Below are positions 50,565-59,189 of a stretch of 64,000 nt of DNA, piece by piece. The stretch spans positions 2,976,001 through 3,040,000 of the forward strand of contig NZ_CP035283.1 in NCBI RefSeq assembly GCF_004103755.1. Direction: 5' to 3'. A program made the translations under genes and the position numbers. The notes below the pieces were generated by a model. That model had not been told where the DNA came from and ran no database searches. It saw only the letters and a list, made by a program, of their open reading frames with translations. This DNA comes from Caproiciproducens sp. NJN-50 (lineage in GTDB: Bacteria; Bacillota; Clostridia; Oscillospirales; Acutalibacteraceae). Numbering within the stretch: position 1 is the stretch's first letter; each line of letters starts with the position of its first letter.

Positions 50565-51233
50565 TTACCGTACTCTGGATTTGTAGGAGCCGTTGCCCTT
50601 GAGGTTTGCCAGCAGGATTTTCCGCGCCTGCTTGTATTCCTCCCCGATGAAGCCCAGCGAAAGAAGCCAGCACCGCATGGCGTATTTGGGGTTATCCGCC
50701 TCGTGCTCCCGGGCGGTGACGCGCTTTTTCTTTTTGGCCGCTTCGCAGAGCTTGGCAATCAGGGCAGTGTAGGCGGCGACGGTGTCGGCATCGTCCGTAA
50801 ACCGGAACCAGGGGAAGCACAGCCTGCCGCCGTCCTCGTTCGTCTGCCGGATGGGCAGATCCTCCGTTCCCAGCGCCGCTTTCAGAAGCGCGGCCTTGGC
50901 GTTCACCATTTTGCAGAGGTTGTCGACCTTTCTGGGGGAAAAGCCGTCCATCGGCATCTCGATGGTCAGAATGTCCGGGGCGGCGCTCGCTTTTTCCGCT
51001 TCCGGTTCATCGTAAGCGCGAACCTCGGCGGAAAAGCCGCGTTCTTTCAGGGCCTCCTCAAGCTCCCGGCTGTCCGGGCCGGCGACCAGCCCGGTTTTGC
51101 CGACGCGGTAGGCGCCGACCTCGTATTCGAACGAGGGCGCGCCGAGGTAACGGACCGGCTGATTCAGAATTTCACCGGCGGCGCCGGCCAGCGACTTGCG
51201 TTTCTCTCCGACAAGGTTGTAGTTGAGCTTCAT
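50565..51233 (-). CDS. Phage protein of the so-called virulence-protein family
   Basis: The 222-residue product begins MKLNYNLVGEKRKSLAGAAG and includes LTIEMPMDGFSPRKVDNLCK and CFPWFRFTDDADTVAAYTAL. This is widespread in clostridial prophages and often labelled virulence-related without experimental basis. I can see no catalytic motif. It is preceded by the other copy of the duplicated intergenic region, which probably drives it and the small genes that follow. Confidence 0.7.
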   Translation of the reverse strand: MKLNYNLVGEKRKSLAGAAGEILNQPVRYLGAPSFEYEVGAYRVGKTGLVAGPDSRELEEALKERGFSAEVRAYDEPEAEKASAAPDILTIEMPMDGFSPRKVDNLCKMVNAKAALLKAALGTEDLPIRQTNEDGGRLCFPWFRFTDDADTVAAYTALIAKLCEAAKKKKRVTAREHEADNPKYAMRCWLLSLGFIGEEYKQARKILLANLKGNGSYKSRVR

Positions 51234-51286
51234 GATGGAATCCTCCGTTTTGCTTTGATTCCGGCGGGCTTCCGTCCTCCGGTGAC

Positions 51287-51373
51287 TACATATATCACTC
51301 CGAAGCGTGAGAATAGCAAGTCCTTTCGGCGCCGTAATGCCGACAAAGATGTGCGCAGGGATTTGTGTAATTA
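51287..51373 (-). promoter_or_regulatory. Duplicated intergenic regulatory region, copy A
   Basis: Homologous to 50068-50154 from the preceding stop codon to TATATGTA. The conserved ACTTGCTATTC and GAGTGATATATGTA blocks look like promoter elements, with the latter as the -10 region, about 55 bp before the next ATG. Confidence 0.65.
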
Positions 51374-52666
51374 AGCTTCCCTTGAAATGTCTTTGACAAG
51401 GTCGGCGTAGGCATAGGTCCTGCCGTCCCGCTCGCAGGTGATATCCGCGCCGCCGTTCTGTTTGAACTTGGCATACCGGCGTAAAATCACGCTCGCGTAT
51501 TTTTCGTCCAGCTCTATCATGAAGCAGATGCGGTCGGTCTGCTCGCAGGCAATGAGCGTGGAACCGGAGCCGCCGAAAGTGTCCAGCACGATGGCATTTG
51601 CCTGGCTGGAGTTGCGGATGGGATAGGCCAGCAGGTCAAGGGGCTTTGACGTCGGGTGGTCGCTGTTCTTTTTCGGCTTGTCAAAATTCCAGACCGTGGC
51701 TTCCGAGCGGCCGGCGTACCACTTGTGCGTACCGGTTTTGAGCCAGCCGTAGAGAATCGGCTCGTGCTGCCACTGGTAGGGCGAACGTCCCATGACAAAG
51801 CTGTCTTTTACCCAGATGCAGGTTCCGGAGAGGTGAAAGCCGGCTTCCCGGAACGCCCGGCGGAAATTTTCGCCCTCGGTGTCCGCGTGGAAGATGTAGG
51901 CGGAGCCGCCGCTTTCCAGATTGTCCGCCAGATTCCGGAATGCCGAAAGCAGAAAAGCATAGAACTGGTCTGATTTCTGGCTGTCATTCCTGATTTTCAG
52001 TCCGCTGGAACCCTCGAAATTCACGTTGTACGGCGGGTCGGTCAGAACAAGGTTTGCCTTGCGGTTTCCACCGGGGCTCCCGGCGCCCATCAGCTTTTTC
52101 ACCGTTTCCGCGTCGGTGGCGTCGCCGCAGATCAGCCGGTGCCGTCCCAGCGTCCACACATCGCCGGGCAGAACAAAAGCCGCCTCTTCCAAAGCGGCCG
52201 TGAGGTCAAAGTCATCATCCTGCACCTCGCCGGTGTCGGCGGCAAAGAGCTTTTCAATCTCATCTGCCCCGAAGCCGGTCAGCTCCACATCAAAGCCGAG
52301 GTCCTTCAGCTCGCCGAATTCCAGCGCCAGCAGTTCCTCGTCCCATCCGGCATTCAGCGCAAGGCGGTTGTCCGCAAGAATATAGGCGCGCTTCTGCGCT
52401 TCGGTCAAATGTTCCGCAAACACGCAGGGGATTTCGGTCATGCCCTCGGCTTTCGCCGCCAGCACGCGCCCGTGCCCCGCGATGATGTTGCAGTCCTTAT
52501 CCACAATGACGGGATTGACAAACCCGAATTCCCGCAGGGAGGCGCGAAGCTGCAGAATCTGTTCCTTGGAGTGCGTCCGTGCGTTGCGGGCGTATGGCAC
52601 CAGTTTGTCGATATTCACTTTTTCGAACCGGGAAGTCCCGGCAGGAAACCTTTCCGTCGGCTGCAT
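51371..52666 (-). CDS. ParB-like nuclease domain fused to DNA adenine/cytosine methyltransferase
   Basis: The first 100 residues are a ParB/sulfiredoxin-like domain (IDKLVPYARNARTHSKEQIL; VIVDKDCNIIAGHGRVLAAK). The rest is an amino-DNA methyltransferase with DPPY (LTDPPYNVNF) and the late AdoMet motif VLDTFGGSGSTLIACEQ. Such fusions are common next to terminase genes. No cognate restriction enzyme is present, so it is probably an orphan methyltransferase shielding phage DNA or marking packaging sites. Confidence 0.92.
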   Translation of the reverse strand: MQPTERFPAGTSRFEKVNIDKLVPYARNARTHSKEQILQLRASLREFGFVNPVIVDKDCNIIAGHGRVLAAKAEGMTEIPCVFAEHLTEAQKRAYILADNRLALNAGWDEELLALEFGELKDLGFDVELTGFGADEIEKLFAADTGEVQDDDFDLTAALEEAAFVLPGDVWTLGRHRLICGDATDAETVKKLMGAGSPGGNRKANLVLTDPPYNVNFEGSSGLKIRNDSQKSDQFYAFLLSAFRNLADNLESGGSAYIFHADTEGENFRRAFREAGFHLSGTCIWVKDSFVMGRSPYQWQHEPILYGWLKTGTHKWYAGRSEATVWNFDKPKKNSDHPTSKPLDLLAYPIRNSSQANAIVLDTFGGSGSTLIACEQTDRICFMIELDEKYASVILRRYAKFKQNGGADITCERDGRTYAYADLVKDISREA

Positions 52667-52669
52667 TGG

Positions 52670-53224
52670 CTAAAACCCCCTGTTCCTGAGCATCTCGAGG
52701 AATTCGTTCTTGCCCTCGTATTTGGTTTCGCAGTTCTGCGAAACGATCAGCCAGATTTGGTTGTAGACCGCCATCATGGCTTTCTGATAATCCAGCGCCA
52801 TGTTGACGTAAGGCGACCGCTTGCCGGACGCGATGCGCCCCAGCCGGCGGTTCATGTATTCGCATTCCAGATAGGCCCTGCGCAGGAACGCGAAGTCCTC
52901 GATCAGGTTCGGCGCGACCAGTTCTCCGCACCCGGAACCATCGACCCACTCTGCGAGCATTTTATAAATCCCGCTTGCCGGCGGCAGGACGTCGCCGCCC
53001 TCCTTGGCAGCCATGTCAAGGAAGGACGGCATACGGCGGCTGTTTTTGGTTTTTGATTTCTGCGAGTTTGATTTTTTTTCAAAACCTGTGTTTGATTTTT
53101 CACCCGCGGGAAATTTCAGCTTGGTCAGTTCCCGTTTTCCGGGGTTGCCTTCGATGATCTTGTCCGCGAGCGGTTTCTTTGGGCGGCCCGCGCCCGGCCT
53201 TGCTCCTCCTCTCGGCACGGGCAT
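52670..53224 (-). CDS. Terminase small subunit (P27-like)
   Basis: The 184-residue protein begins with a basic Gly/Arg tract (RGGARPGAGRPKKPLADKII) and has the P27-family helical core (YKMLAEWVDGSGCGELVAPN; YLECEYMNRRLGRIASGKRS). It recognises the packaging site. It is unusually far from the large subunit gene, with the methyltransferase, small genes and MerR cassette between. Confidence 0.85.
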   Translation of the reverse strand: MPVPRGGARPGAGRPKKPLADKIIEGNPGKRELTKLKFPAGEKSNTGFEKKSNSQKSKTKNSRRMPSFLDMAAKEGGDVLPPASGIYKMLAEWVDGSGCGELVAPNLIEDFAFLRRAYLECEYMNRRLGRIASGKRSPYVNMALDYQKAMMAVYNQIWLIVSQNCETKYEGKNEFLEMLRNRGF

Positions 53225-53369
53225 CGCCTCCTTTGCCGCGCTTTTTGAAAAAGTTTTTGATTCTGCGAAAATTCATACGAAGGGCCGGGCGCGCTGTCCT
53301 GCCCGAAAGCCGCAGAGATTCGGACCGCCCCTCCCGTTGAATTCACAGCCTTTGATTTATTTCATAGAA

Positions 53370-53720
53370 TCAGAAATAATCGCCGCGTTCGGCATGAAGC
53401 CTTGAGTGGCACTCCTGACACAGCGCCTGCAGATTGCTCCAGTCGTTGGTGCCGCCGTCGGTCAGCCTGCGCCTGTGGTGAACCAGCTCGGCGGGGGTCA
53501 GCCTGCCTTCTGCCTTGCAAACCTCGCACAGCGGATGCGCCGAAAGGTATGCCGCCCGGATCTTCGCCCACGACCTGCCGTAGCGTTTGTTGGACTCCGG
53601 GTCGCGGCCGTACCGGTTGTAGCGCTTGGCTTCCAGCTTCGCGTGCTCCTCGCAGTAGCGCCCGGCGGTCAGCTTGGGACAGCCCGGGTAGGCGCAGGGT
53701 TTTTTTGCTTTGTACGGCAC
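53370..53720 (-). CDS. HNH endonuclease
   Basis: The 116-residue protein has the phage packaging-type HNH: an N-terminal zinc knuckle (CAYPGCPKLTAGRYCEEH) and AHPLCEVCKAEGRLTPAELV followed by HHRRRLTDGGTNDWSNLQAL and the ligand-bearing CQECH. Such nucleases next to the small terminase cooperate in DNA packaging cleavage. Confidence 0.9.
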   Translation of the reverse strand: MPYKAKKPCAYPGCPKLTAGRYCEEHAKLEAKRYNRYGRDPESNKRYGRSWAKIRAAYLSAHPLCEVCKAEGRLTPAELVHHRRRLTDGGTNDWSNLQALCQECHSRLHAERGDYF

Positions 53721-53746
53721 CGTGATTTCCTCCGTTCCGGCGCATG

Positions 53747-53785
53747 GAAAAAGCCTCCGCGGGTTTTGCTCCCATGAAGGCTTTC
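53747..53785 (-). terminator. Possible terminator after the ArpU-like gene
   Basis: On the minus strand AAAGCCT and AGGCTTTTTC form a short stem with a long loop between the ArpU-like and HNH genes. Confidence 0.5.
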
Positions 53786-53831
53786 TGATTTTTTCGCCAC
53801 CCTAACAATATCATAAGAGCCGCGTGGCTTT

Positions 53832-54266
53832 CTATGGCCTCGGGTGGCGAATCGCATCCACCTCGTTTAACGCCTTGTTGTGAAGGCGGTGCACCCAGCG
53901 GATGTCGAGATGCAGCGCCACGGAGATTTCCGCCCATGTGTTGAAGCACAGGTAGCGGAGCTCCAGAATCGTTTGGAGATCGGGCGCTTCCACACACCGG
54001 ATGATCGTGACGATTTCATGCTTCAGGTCGATCAGGGCGTTCAGGTCGGCGTTGATTTCGTCCTCCAGGTCGATCATTTTGCAGATCACGTCCTCCATGC
54101 GGTGAAAATTCCTTGTGCCGCTGTTCGGCGTCTCGCCCAGAGCGGCGGAGGCTTTCTCCGCCAAATTCCGGAGCGACTGGACCTGCTCCAGTTTTGAGTT
54201 GATGCGCTGGTCGATTCGATAAGCTTGGGAAAGGTACTCCTTCGCCGTCATTTCCTGCGTGTTCAT
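53832..54266 (-). CDS. ArpU/DUF1492-like late-gene regulator
   Basis: The 144-residue protein starts MNTQEMTAKEYLSQAYRIDQ and has a coiled N-terminus and a sigma-region-4-like helix-turn-helix (LRYLCFNTWAEISVALHLDI then RWVHRLHNKALNEV). This pattern is typical of the DUF1492/ArpU proteins that end the early operon and activate late genes. GGAGGT lies before the ATG at 54266. Confidence 0.82.
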   Translation of the reverse strand: MNTQEMTAKEYLSQAYRIDQRINSKLEQVQSLRNLAEKASAALGETPNSGTRNFHRMEDVICKMIDLEDEINADLNALIDLKHEIVTIIRCVEAPDLQTILELRYLCFNTWAEISVALHLDIRWVHRLHNKALNEVDAIRHPRP

Positions 54267-54337
54267 AATCTGTACCTCCGGTTTCTTGATCCCTCGGATT
54301 GGCACAAATTGTCTCAGGGACGAAGCCCTTATTGTCA

Positions 54338-55702
54338 TCAGATTTTCAGATCGGCTTTGACCGCCTCAATCAGGGCGGACTGCGTGCGGCCCTTGGCGGA
54401 AAGCGCCCTGCATATGCGGCCGTCGATGGTGCCCTTGGTGACGATGTGCTGCACCACAACGGTGTCCGCCGTCTGCCCCTGCCGCCAGAGCCGGGCGTTG
54501 GTCTGCTGGTAAAGCTCCAAGCTCCATGTCAGCCCAAACCAGATGATGGTGGAGCCGCCCGACTGCAGGTTCAGCCCGTGCCCGGCGGACGCGGGGTGCA
54601 CCAGCGCTACGGGAAGCTCGCCGGCGTTCCATCTGCGGATGCTCTCCGGGGTGTCGAGAGGCGAAAACGGGATGTGAAGCTTTCGCAGGCGCTCGGAGAT
54701 TCCGGCAAAGTCGTGTTTAAACCAGTAGGCCACCAGCACCGGTTTGCCGTTCGCCGCCTCGATCAAATCCTCCAGCGCGTCCAGCTTGCGGCCGTGGATA
54801 TGAATCGTGCCGCCGGCGTCGTCATAGACCGCGCCGTTTGCCATCTGCGAGAGCTTGTTTGACAGCGCCGCGGCGTTGGCGGCGGTGATCTCGCCGTCCG
54901 GGAGCCGAAGCACCAGATCTTTTTTCAAATCGTTGTACCGCGCCCGTTCTTCCTCGGAAAGCCGCACCTCATATTCGCTGCTGATAAGCTCCGGCATCCG
55001 CAGATGGTCGGCGGACTTCATGCTGATGGTGATGTCCGCGATTCTGCGGTAGATCGCTTCCTCCGCGCCGGGCAGCGGCTTGTAGGTGAACACCACCTGC
55101 CCGCTGCGCTTGTCAGGAAGGAAATAGTCCGTTCGGTACTGCCCGATGAAGCGGCCGAGGCGCTGTCCCATATCCAACAGCCGGTATTCGGCCCACAGAT
55201 CCATCAGTCCGTTTGCGGACGGGGTGCCGGTCAGGCCGATGATGCGGCGGACGCGCGGGCGGATCTTCATCAGCGCCCGGAAGCGTTTTGTCCGGTGGCT
55301 TTTGAAGGACGACAGCTCGTCGACCACCACGGTGTCGAAGTCAAAGGGGACGCCGCTCTCCTCAATGAGCCACTGGACGTTTTCCCGGTTGATCATGCAG
55401 ATGTCCGCCCGCCGCAAAAGCGCCGCCCTGCGCTCGGCCTCGGTGCCCACCGCCACGGAGCAGGTCAAAAGCGACAGGTGATCCCATTTCTGAATCTCGG
55501 CGGGCCATGTGTCGCGGGCCACGCGGAGAGGCGCGATTACCAGAATACGGTGAGCCTCGAAGCTGTCAAACAGCAGGTTATTCAGGGCGGTCAGCGTGAT
55601 GCTCGTTTTGCCGAGGCCCATATCCAGCAGGACCGCCGCGACGGGGTGATCCTCGATGTAACGGACGGCATAGGTCTGGTAGCTATGGGGTTCGTATTTC
55701 AT
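54338..55702 (-). CDS. SNF2-family DEAD-like helicase
   Basis: The 454-residue protein has a Walker A region (AVLLDMGLGKTSITLTALNN), motif II as VVVDELSSFK (DE-L form), GLTGTPSANG and the C-terminal motifs HPASAGHGLNLQSGGSTIIW and QTNARLWRQGQ. It is a compact phage SNF2 ATPase that translocates on duplex DNA, part of the replication/recombination module. The ATG at 55702 follows GGAGGAATT. Confidence 0.93.
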   Translation of the reverse strand: MKYEPHSYQTYAVRYIEDHPVAAVLLDMGLGKTSITLTALNNLLFDSFEAHRILVIAPLRVARDTWPAEIQKWDHLSLLTCSVAVGTEAERRAALLRRADICMINRENVQWLIEESGVPFDFDTVVVDELSSFKSHRTKRFRALMKIRPRVRRIIGLTGTPSANGLMDLWAEYRLLDMGQRLGRFIGQYRTDYFLPDKRSGQVVFTYKPLPGAEEAIYRRIADITISMKSADHLRMPELISSEYEVRLSEEERARYNDLKKDLVLRLPDGEITAANAAALSNKLSQMANGAVYDDAGGTIHIHGRKLDALEDLIEAANGKPVLVAYWFKHDFAGISERLRKLHIPFSPLDTPESIRRWNAGELPVALVHPASAGHGLNLQSGGSTIIWFGLTWSLELYQQTNARLWRQGQTADTVVVQHIVTKGTIDGRICRALSAKGRTQSALIEAVKADLKI

Positions 55703-55964
55703 CCAGAATTCCTCCAATCTGCTCTGGCCGGTCCAGCACGAAAACCCGAAAGCCCAGCCGCCGCAGCGTCCGGTGTCTGGCTTCCTGCAGGGGGCGCGGC
55801 GCCCTGCCCGGAGCCTTGACCTCCACAAAGGCCATGCGTCCGCCCGGCAGCAGCACAAGGCGGTCGGGCATTCCGCTCATGCCGGGAGAGACGAATTTTA
55901 AGGCCAGACCGCCCGCCTGCTTTGCCATCAGGGTAAGTTTTTGCTCGATTTCCTTTTCTCTCAC
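55683..55964 (-). CDS. VRR-NUC domain nuclease
   Basis: The 93-residue protein is a stand-alone VRR-NUC domain: ALKFVSPGMSGMPDRLVLLP, GRMAFVEVKAPGRAPRPLQE (catalytic E-x-K), and GFRVFVLDRPEQIGGILDEI. Phage members cut branched DNA. It overlaps the SNF2 start by 20 bp and partners with it in the conserved clostridial replication module. Confidence 0.92.
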   Translation of the reverse strand: MREKEIEQKLTLMAKQAGGLALKFVSPGMSGMPDRLVLLPGGRMAFVEVKAPGRAPRPLQEARHRTLRRLGFRVFVLDRPEQIGGILDEIRTP

Positions 55965-55979
55965 GGCCGTTTTCCCCTC

Positions 55980-56080
55980 TCAAGTGACCTCGGCGCATGT
56001 CATTTACCAAACTCTTTCTTACGAGATTTTTTATGTGCCTAAGAAAAGTTTTGGAAGAGACCTTCGTCGAGGTCACTTGA
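55980..56080. repeat. 101-bp nested palindrome
   Basis: Outer arms TCAAGTGACCTCG (55980-55992) and CGAGGTCACTTGA (56068-56080) are perfect. Inside them CCAAACTCTTTCTTA (56007-56021) and TAAGAAAAGTTTTGG (56040-56054) pair at 12 of 15. It is AT-richer than its surroundings and encodes no evident gene; it sits between primase and VRR-NUC genes. It may be a small mobile element, structured RNA or replication origin. Confidence 0.7.
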
Positions 56081-56089
56081 TTATCTTGT

Positions 56090-58363
56090 TTACTGCAAAA
56101 AGCGCTCGAAATCTCCGTCGTCCGTTTTGAGACGGAGCCCGGCAAAAAAGCGCCGGCCGTCCCGGACAATCCGCTCAAAGCCGGCCTTTTCCAGTGCGAA
56201 ATAAAAATCCGCGGTGCTGCGGACATATTCGTTTGTGTCGATGCTGTAATTGCGGTACGCCTGATACAAAGCGCCGGAGCTTTCGCGGAAACCGGCGGCA
56301 AGCTCGCACCGGTCCTCCAGAAAATGACCGAACCAGTCGTTCTGCGCCCGGTACTCGTCAATGGCTTTTTGCACGCATGCCGGCACGGGGAGCTTGTAAT
56401 CCAGCGCGATCACCTTTCGGGCACCCTCGATGATCCACGCCAGAATGCTCTCGCCGGCATTGTTGTAGAGATATTCGCCGTAGTTCTTGATGTCGTTTTT
56501 TCCTTCTATCTTTGCGCCAAACGGAATCACGATCAGCCTGCGCCAGATTCCGTCGTCGGAGGCGCTGACCTTCGGCAGGTGGTTGGTGTAGAGAACCAGC
56601 GTATGGCAGGGCGTGAAGCTGAACGGGTCCTTGTACTTTTTCTCGGCGAACACATCGTCGGTGGAGCAGAGCTGCTTGACGGTGGAGTCGTTGAGCCGGG
56701 CGCCCTCCTGCATTTCGGCGGCGATGAGCAGGCGCTTGCCCTTGACCTCGGCCAGCTCCGGCTTGATGTTGCGGCGGCAGCCCACCGTCAGCGTGTCGGC
56801 GGAGATGTTGCCGCTGTACAGACCCAGCACGCGGGAAACCGCGTTCCAGAAGGTGGACTTGCCGTTGCGCCCGCAGCCGTAGGCGATGATGAGCGCTTCC
56901 ACATAGACCTTGCCGACGGCGGCAAGCCCGCAGATCATCTGCACATAGTCGATGAGTTCGCGGTCTTTGCAGAAGATGAGGCCTAAGCTGTCCTGCCAGA
57001 GCAGCCCGCCTTTCCTGCCGGGCGAAACGGAGGTGATTTTGGTGATAAAGTCGGACGGCGCGTGCTCCCGCGCGCCGTCGAGACCTTTGCGCAGATCGTA
57101 GGTGGCTTCGGGCGTGCAGAGAAGAAAGCAGTCCGCATCCAGATCCCGCGGGGAAATCTCCAGCATCGGACGCGCCTCTTTGAGCGCCGCGGTGATGTTC
57201 TTGGAATCGCGGCGGCGGATCGCATAGGACTGGTAGGCTTTCGCCGCGAGATATTCATCGTAGGCCTCGGACTGCGCGTCGTTGAACAGCGCTTCCGCCT
57301 TGGCTTTGGAGGTCGTGTCGAGAATGCCCTGCGCCCCGCATCCGGTCAGCTTTTTGGCGGCGGCCAGCAGATCCCGGGTCGCCTCCTCCAGCTGGCGGCG
57401 GGTCAGCTCGTGGGCCACTGCCTGCGCGCCCGGCTCGGTTTCCTTCCAGTAGTGCTCCGTGTACCGGATAAAGTGTGTCGCCGGCGAATAGCGCAGCTCA
57501 CCGGAAAAGTGCTTTGCCAGCACCTCGGCCTGCCCGACGTCGGAAAAATCACCGGGCTTGTATGAGACATCGCTGTTATACACCTCGGGCGGCACATAAC
57601 AGTCCTGACGCTGAATTTTGGCGTAAAACCGCTGGGCGCTGTGCCAGATGGTCGAAAGCTCGGCGTCCGGAAGCGGCGGCGCGCATTTTGCGGCTTCCTC
57701 CAGAAAGCATTGATACGCCTCATCGCCGTCGCCGTATTTTTTGATAACCCTGCCGGCAAATCGGGACAGGGTGGCGTTGCGGCTGCCCTCCGGAATAACC
57801 GGGCTGACTCCGCTGCCGCCGGGAAGATCCGCGTCAAAGTCGTCGTCCTCCAGAAATTCGGTCAGATTCATCCTGCCGGGGAAGAGTTCCACCTCGGCGC
57901 GGGATGTGCCGAAAAAGAAGCGCGCCGCGTCCAGCGCCCTGGTGTCGAAATACGGAAAGACGGCGCTTACCAGCTTCTTCATGTCGCTGTAAGCGGCCGC
58001 GTCGGTGATGCGCGTAATCGGGAAAAGGATATGAAACTTCGGCCGGGCGGGCTTCCCGTTTTTCTCGCGCATGTGGCAGCGGCTGTAATGGACCGCGAAG
58101 CCGACATCCGGAAACGCGGCGGCGACATCGGCCGGGCGAACCCAATCGGCCGGGTTTTCGGAGTGGTCGTTGTCGCAGTCCACGGGCAGGCAGTCCGCGC
58201 CGAGAAAATTGTCTCCGCTTCGGTAGCTGTTTTTGTACTCGGCGCAGACGTAGTCGCGGCAGACCGCCGCCCGCAGGCTTTCCTCGTCCGTGACTTCGGT
58301 TTTGTGGGGATAGGAGCAGTTGCCGGGGTTGCCGACAATGTCGGCGCTGTACAGTGTAAACAT
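56090..58363 (-). CDS. Phage primase/helicase (P4/D5 type)
   Basis: The 757-residue protein has an N-terminal primase-like part with the acidic cluster CLPVDCDNDHSENP and a C-terminal D5/P4 superfamily 3 helicase: Walker A YGCGRNGKSTFW, Walker B-like RLLIAAEMQEG, and sensor motif VLYTNHLPKVSASDDGIWRR. It would unwind and prime phage DNA. It overlaps the next upstream gene by one base. Confidence 0.93.
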   Translation of the reverse strand: MFTLYSADIVGNPGNCSYPHKTEVTDEESLRAAVCRDYVCAEYKNSYRSGDNFLGADCLPVDCDNDHSENPADWVRPADVAAAFPDVGFAVHYSRCHMREKNGKPARPKFHILFPITRITDAAAYSDMKKLVSAVFPYFDTRALDAARFFFGTSRAEVELFPGRMNLTEFLEDDDFDADLPGGSGVSPVIPEGSRNATLSRFAGRVIKKYGDGDEAYQCFLEEAAKCAPPLPDAELSTIWHSAQRFYAKIQRQDCYVPPEVYNSDVSYKPGDFSDVGQAEVLAKHFSGELRYSPATHFIRYTEHYWKETEPGAQAVAHELTRRQLEEATRDLLAAAKKLTGCGAQGILDTTSKAKAEALFNDAQSEAYDEYLAAKAYQSYAIRRRDSKNITAALKEARPMLEISPRDLDADCFLLCTPEATYDLRKGLDGAREHAPSDFITKITSVSPGRKGGLLWQDSLGLIFCKDRELIDYVQMICGLAAVGKVYVEALIIAYGCGRNGKSTFWNAVSRVLGLYSGNISADTLTVGCRRNIKPELAEVKGKRLLIAAEMQEGARLNDSTVKQLCSTDDVFAEKKYKDPFSFTPCHTLVLYTNHLPKVSASDDGIWRRLIVIPFGAKIEGKNDIKNYGEYLYNNAGESILAWIIEGARKVIALDYKLPVPACVQKAIDEYRAQNDWFGHFLEDRCELAAGFRESSGALYQAYRNYSIDTNEYVRSTADFYFALEKAGFERIVRDGRRFFAGLRLKTDDGDFERFLQ

Positions 58364-58686
58364 CAGTCGTGCACCTCCTTCGCACCGTCCTCCAATACCT
58401 TGGTGATGAACTTCAGCGCCGTGATGATGGTTTCCAGCTCACAGTCGCCGCCGAGCGTGACTTCAAAGCCTCCGTTTCCGCAGCGGCCCAGCGGGCGCAC
58501 CCGAATATCCGTGCCGCCCTCGTCCGAAATGCGGAAATAGGTGCGGCTTCCGTGCCCGGCGTCGCCGCCCTGATAGCCGTTGGTGCCGGCCTCAGCCTCG
58601 AGAACGTTGGCGCTGACAATTTCGCGCGTATAAGTAAGAATCTCTGTGCCGCCGATGCGGCGCGTGCCTTCAGTGACTGCAAACAT
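58363..58686 (-). CDS. Small phage protein, unknown function
   Basis: The 107-residue ORF (EILTYTREIVSANVLEAEAG; RTYFRISDEGGTDIRVRPLG; DCELETIITALKFITKVLED) recurs in this replication module but has no recognisable motif. It overlaps both neighbours (1 bp and 17 bp) and has a normal ribosome site, so it is part of the early operon. Confidence 0.7.
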   Translation of the reverse strand: MFAVTEGTRRIGGTEILTYTREIVSANVLEAEAGTNGYQGGDAGHGSRTYFRISDEGGTDIRVRPLGRCGNGGFEVTLGGDCELETIITALKFITKVLEDGAKEVHD

Positions 58687-59107
58687 CCTGTACCTCCTCC
58701 AAATCTTCCGTGAAGCAGCGCAGGCGGTAATTCTTCCACCTGGCGCGTTTGATTTCCGCTTGCATGCCGGCTGTGATATTGCCGCCGAACACCCACACCT
58801 CGGAGCATTTGCTCATTAGGGCGTTTCCGAAGAACAGCCCAAGCTCCCGCTCCCGCGGGTCGGCATCGTTCAAAAACTGCGGAAACAGCAGGTGCGGCGC
58901 GATCGGAATAAACCCCTTGTCCACGGCGAAGCGGCAGTAATTTCGCGCGGCCCGGACGTTTCTTTCGACATCTCCCGCATAGGGGGAGCAGATATAGACG
59001 ATGGGCCGAAATGCCCGGAGCGCGCGCTCCTCCTGTTCAATCAGCGACAGGGCTTCGCAGGCGGTGGGGTCCGGGTAGCCTTCGCTGTTGCGTTTGCCGA
59101 TGCTCAT
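58670..59107 (-). CDS. DUF4406/DUF7768-like (nucleoside deoxyribosyltransferase-fold) protein
   Basis: The 145-residue product has the Rossmann-like pattern of this fold: PIVYICSPYAGDVERNVRAA, PIAPHLLFPQFLNDADPRER and SEVWVFGGNITAGMQAEIKR. Such proteins may process nucleotides in phage replication. GGAGGT precedes the ATG at 59107, and a copy of the conserved prophage element lies upstream. Confidence 0.82.
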   Translation of the reverse strand: MSIGKRNSEGYPDPTACEALSLIEQEERALRAFRPIVYICSPYAGDVERNVRAARNYCRFAVDKGFIPIAPHLLFPQFLNDADPRERELGLFFGNALMSKCSEVWVFGGNITAGMQAEIKRARWKNYRLRCFTEDLEEVQDVCSH

Positions 59108-59152
59108 GGCAGACCTCCTTTCCAAGCGGATACACGCCGCCCGCTTCTATTA

Positions 59153-59184
59153 CCCACTGGAGGCGGCGGCCCGCTTTTGACGAA
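59153..59184 (-). promoter_or_regulatory. Conserved prophage element, copy B
   Basis: TTCGTCAAA, 13 bases, then CTCCAGTGGG on the minus strand, 45 bp before the DUF4406-like start. It overlaps the 3' flank of the polymerase gene. Confidence 0.7.
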
Positions 59185-59189
59185 CCCTC

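Noticed and set aside
53370..53720. Homing endonuclease inside an intron
   Set aside because: The HNH protein has the packaging-type architecture, stands in its own ORF beside the small terminase, and no gene is interrupted around it.
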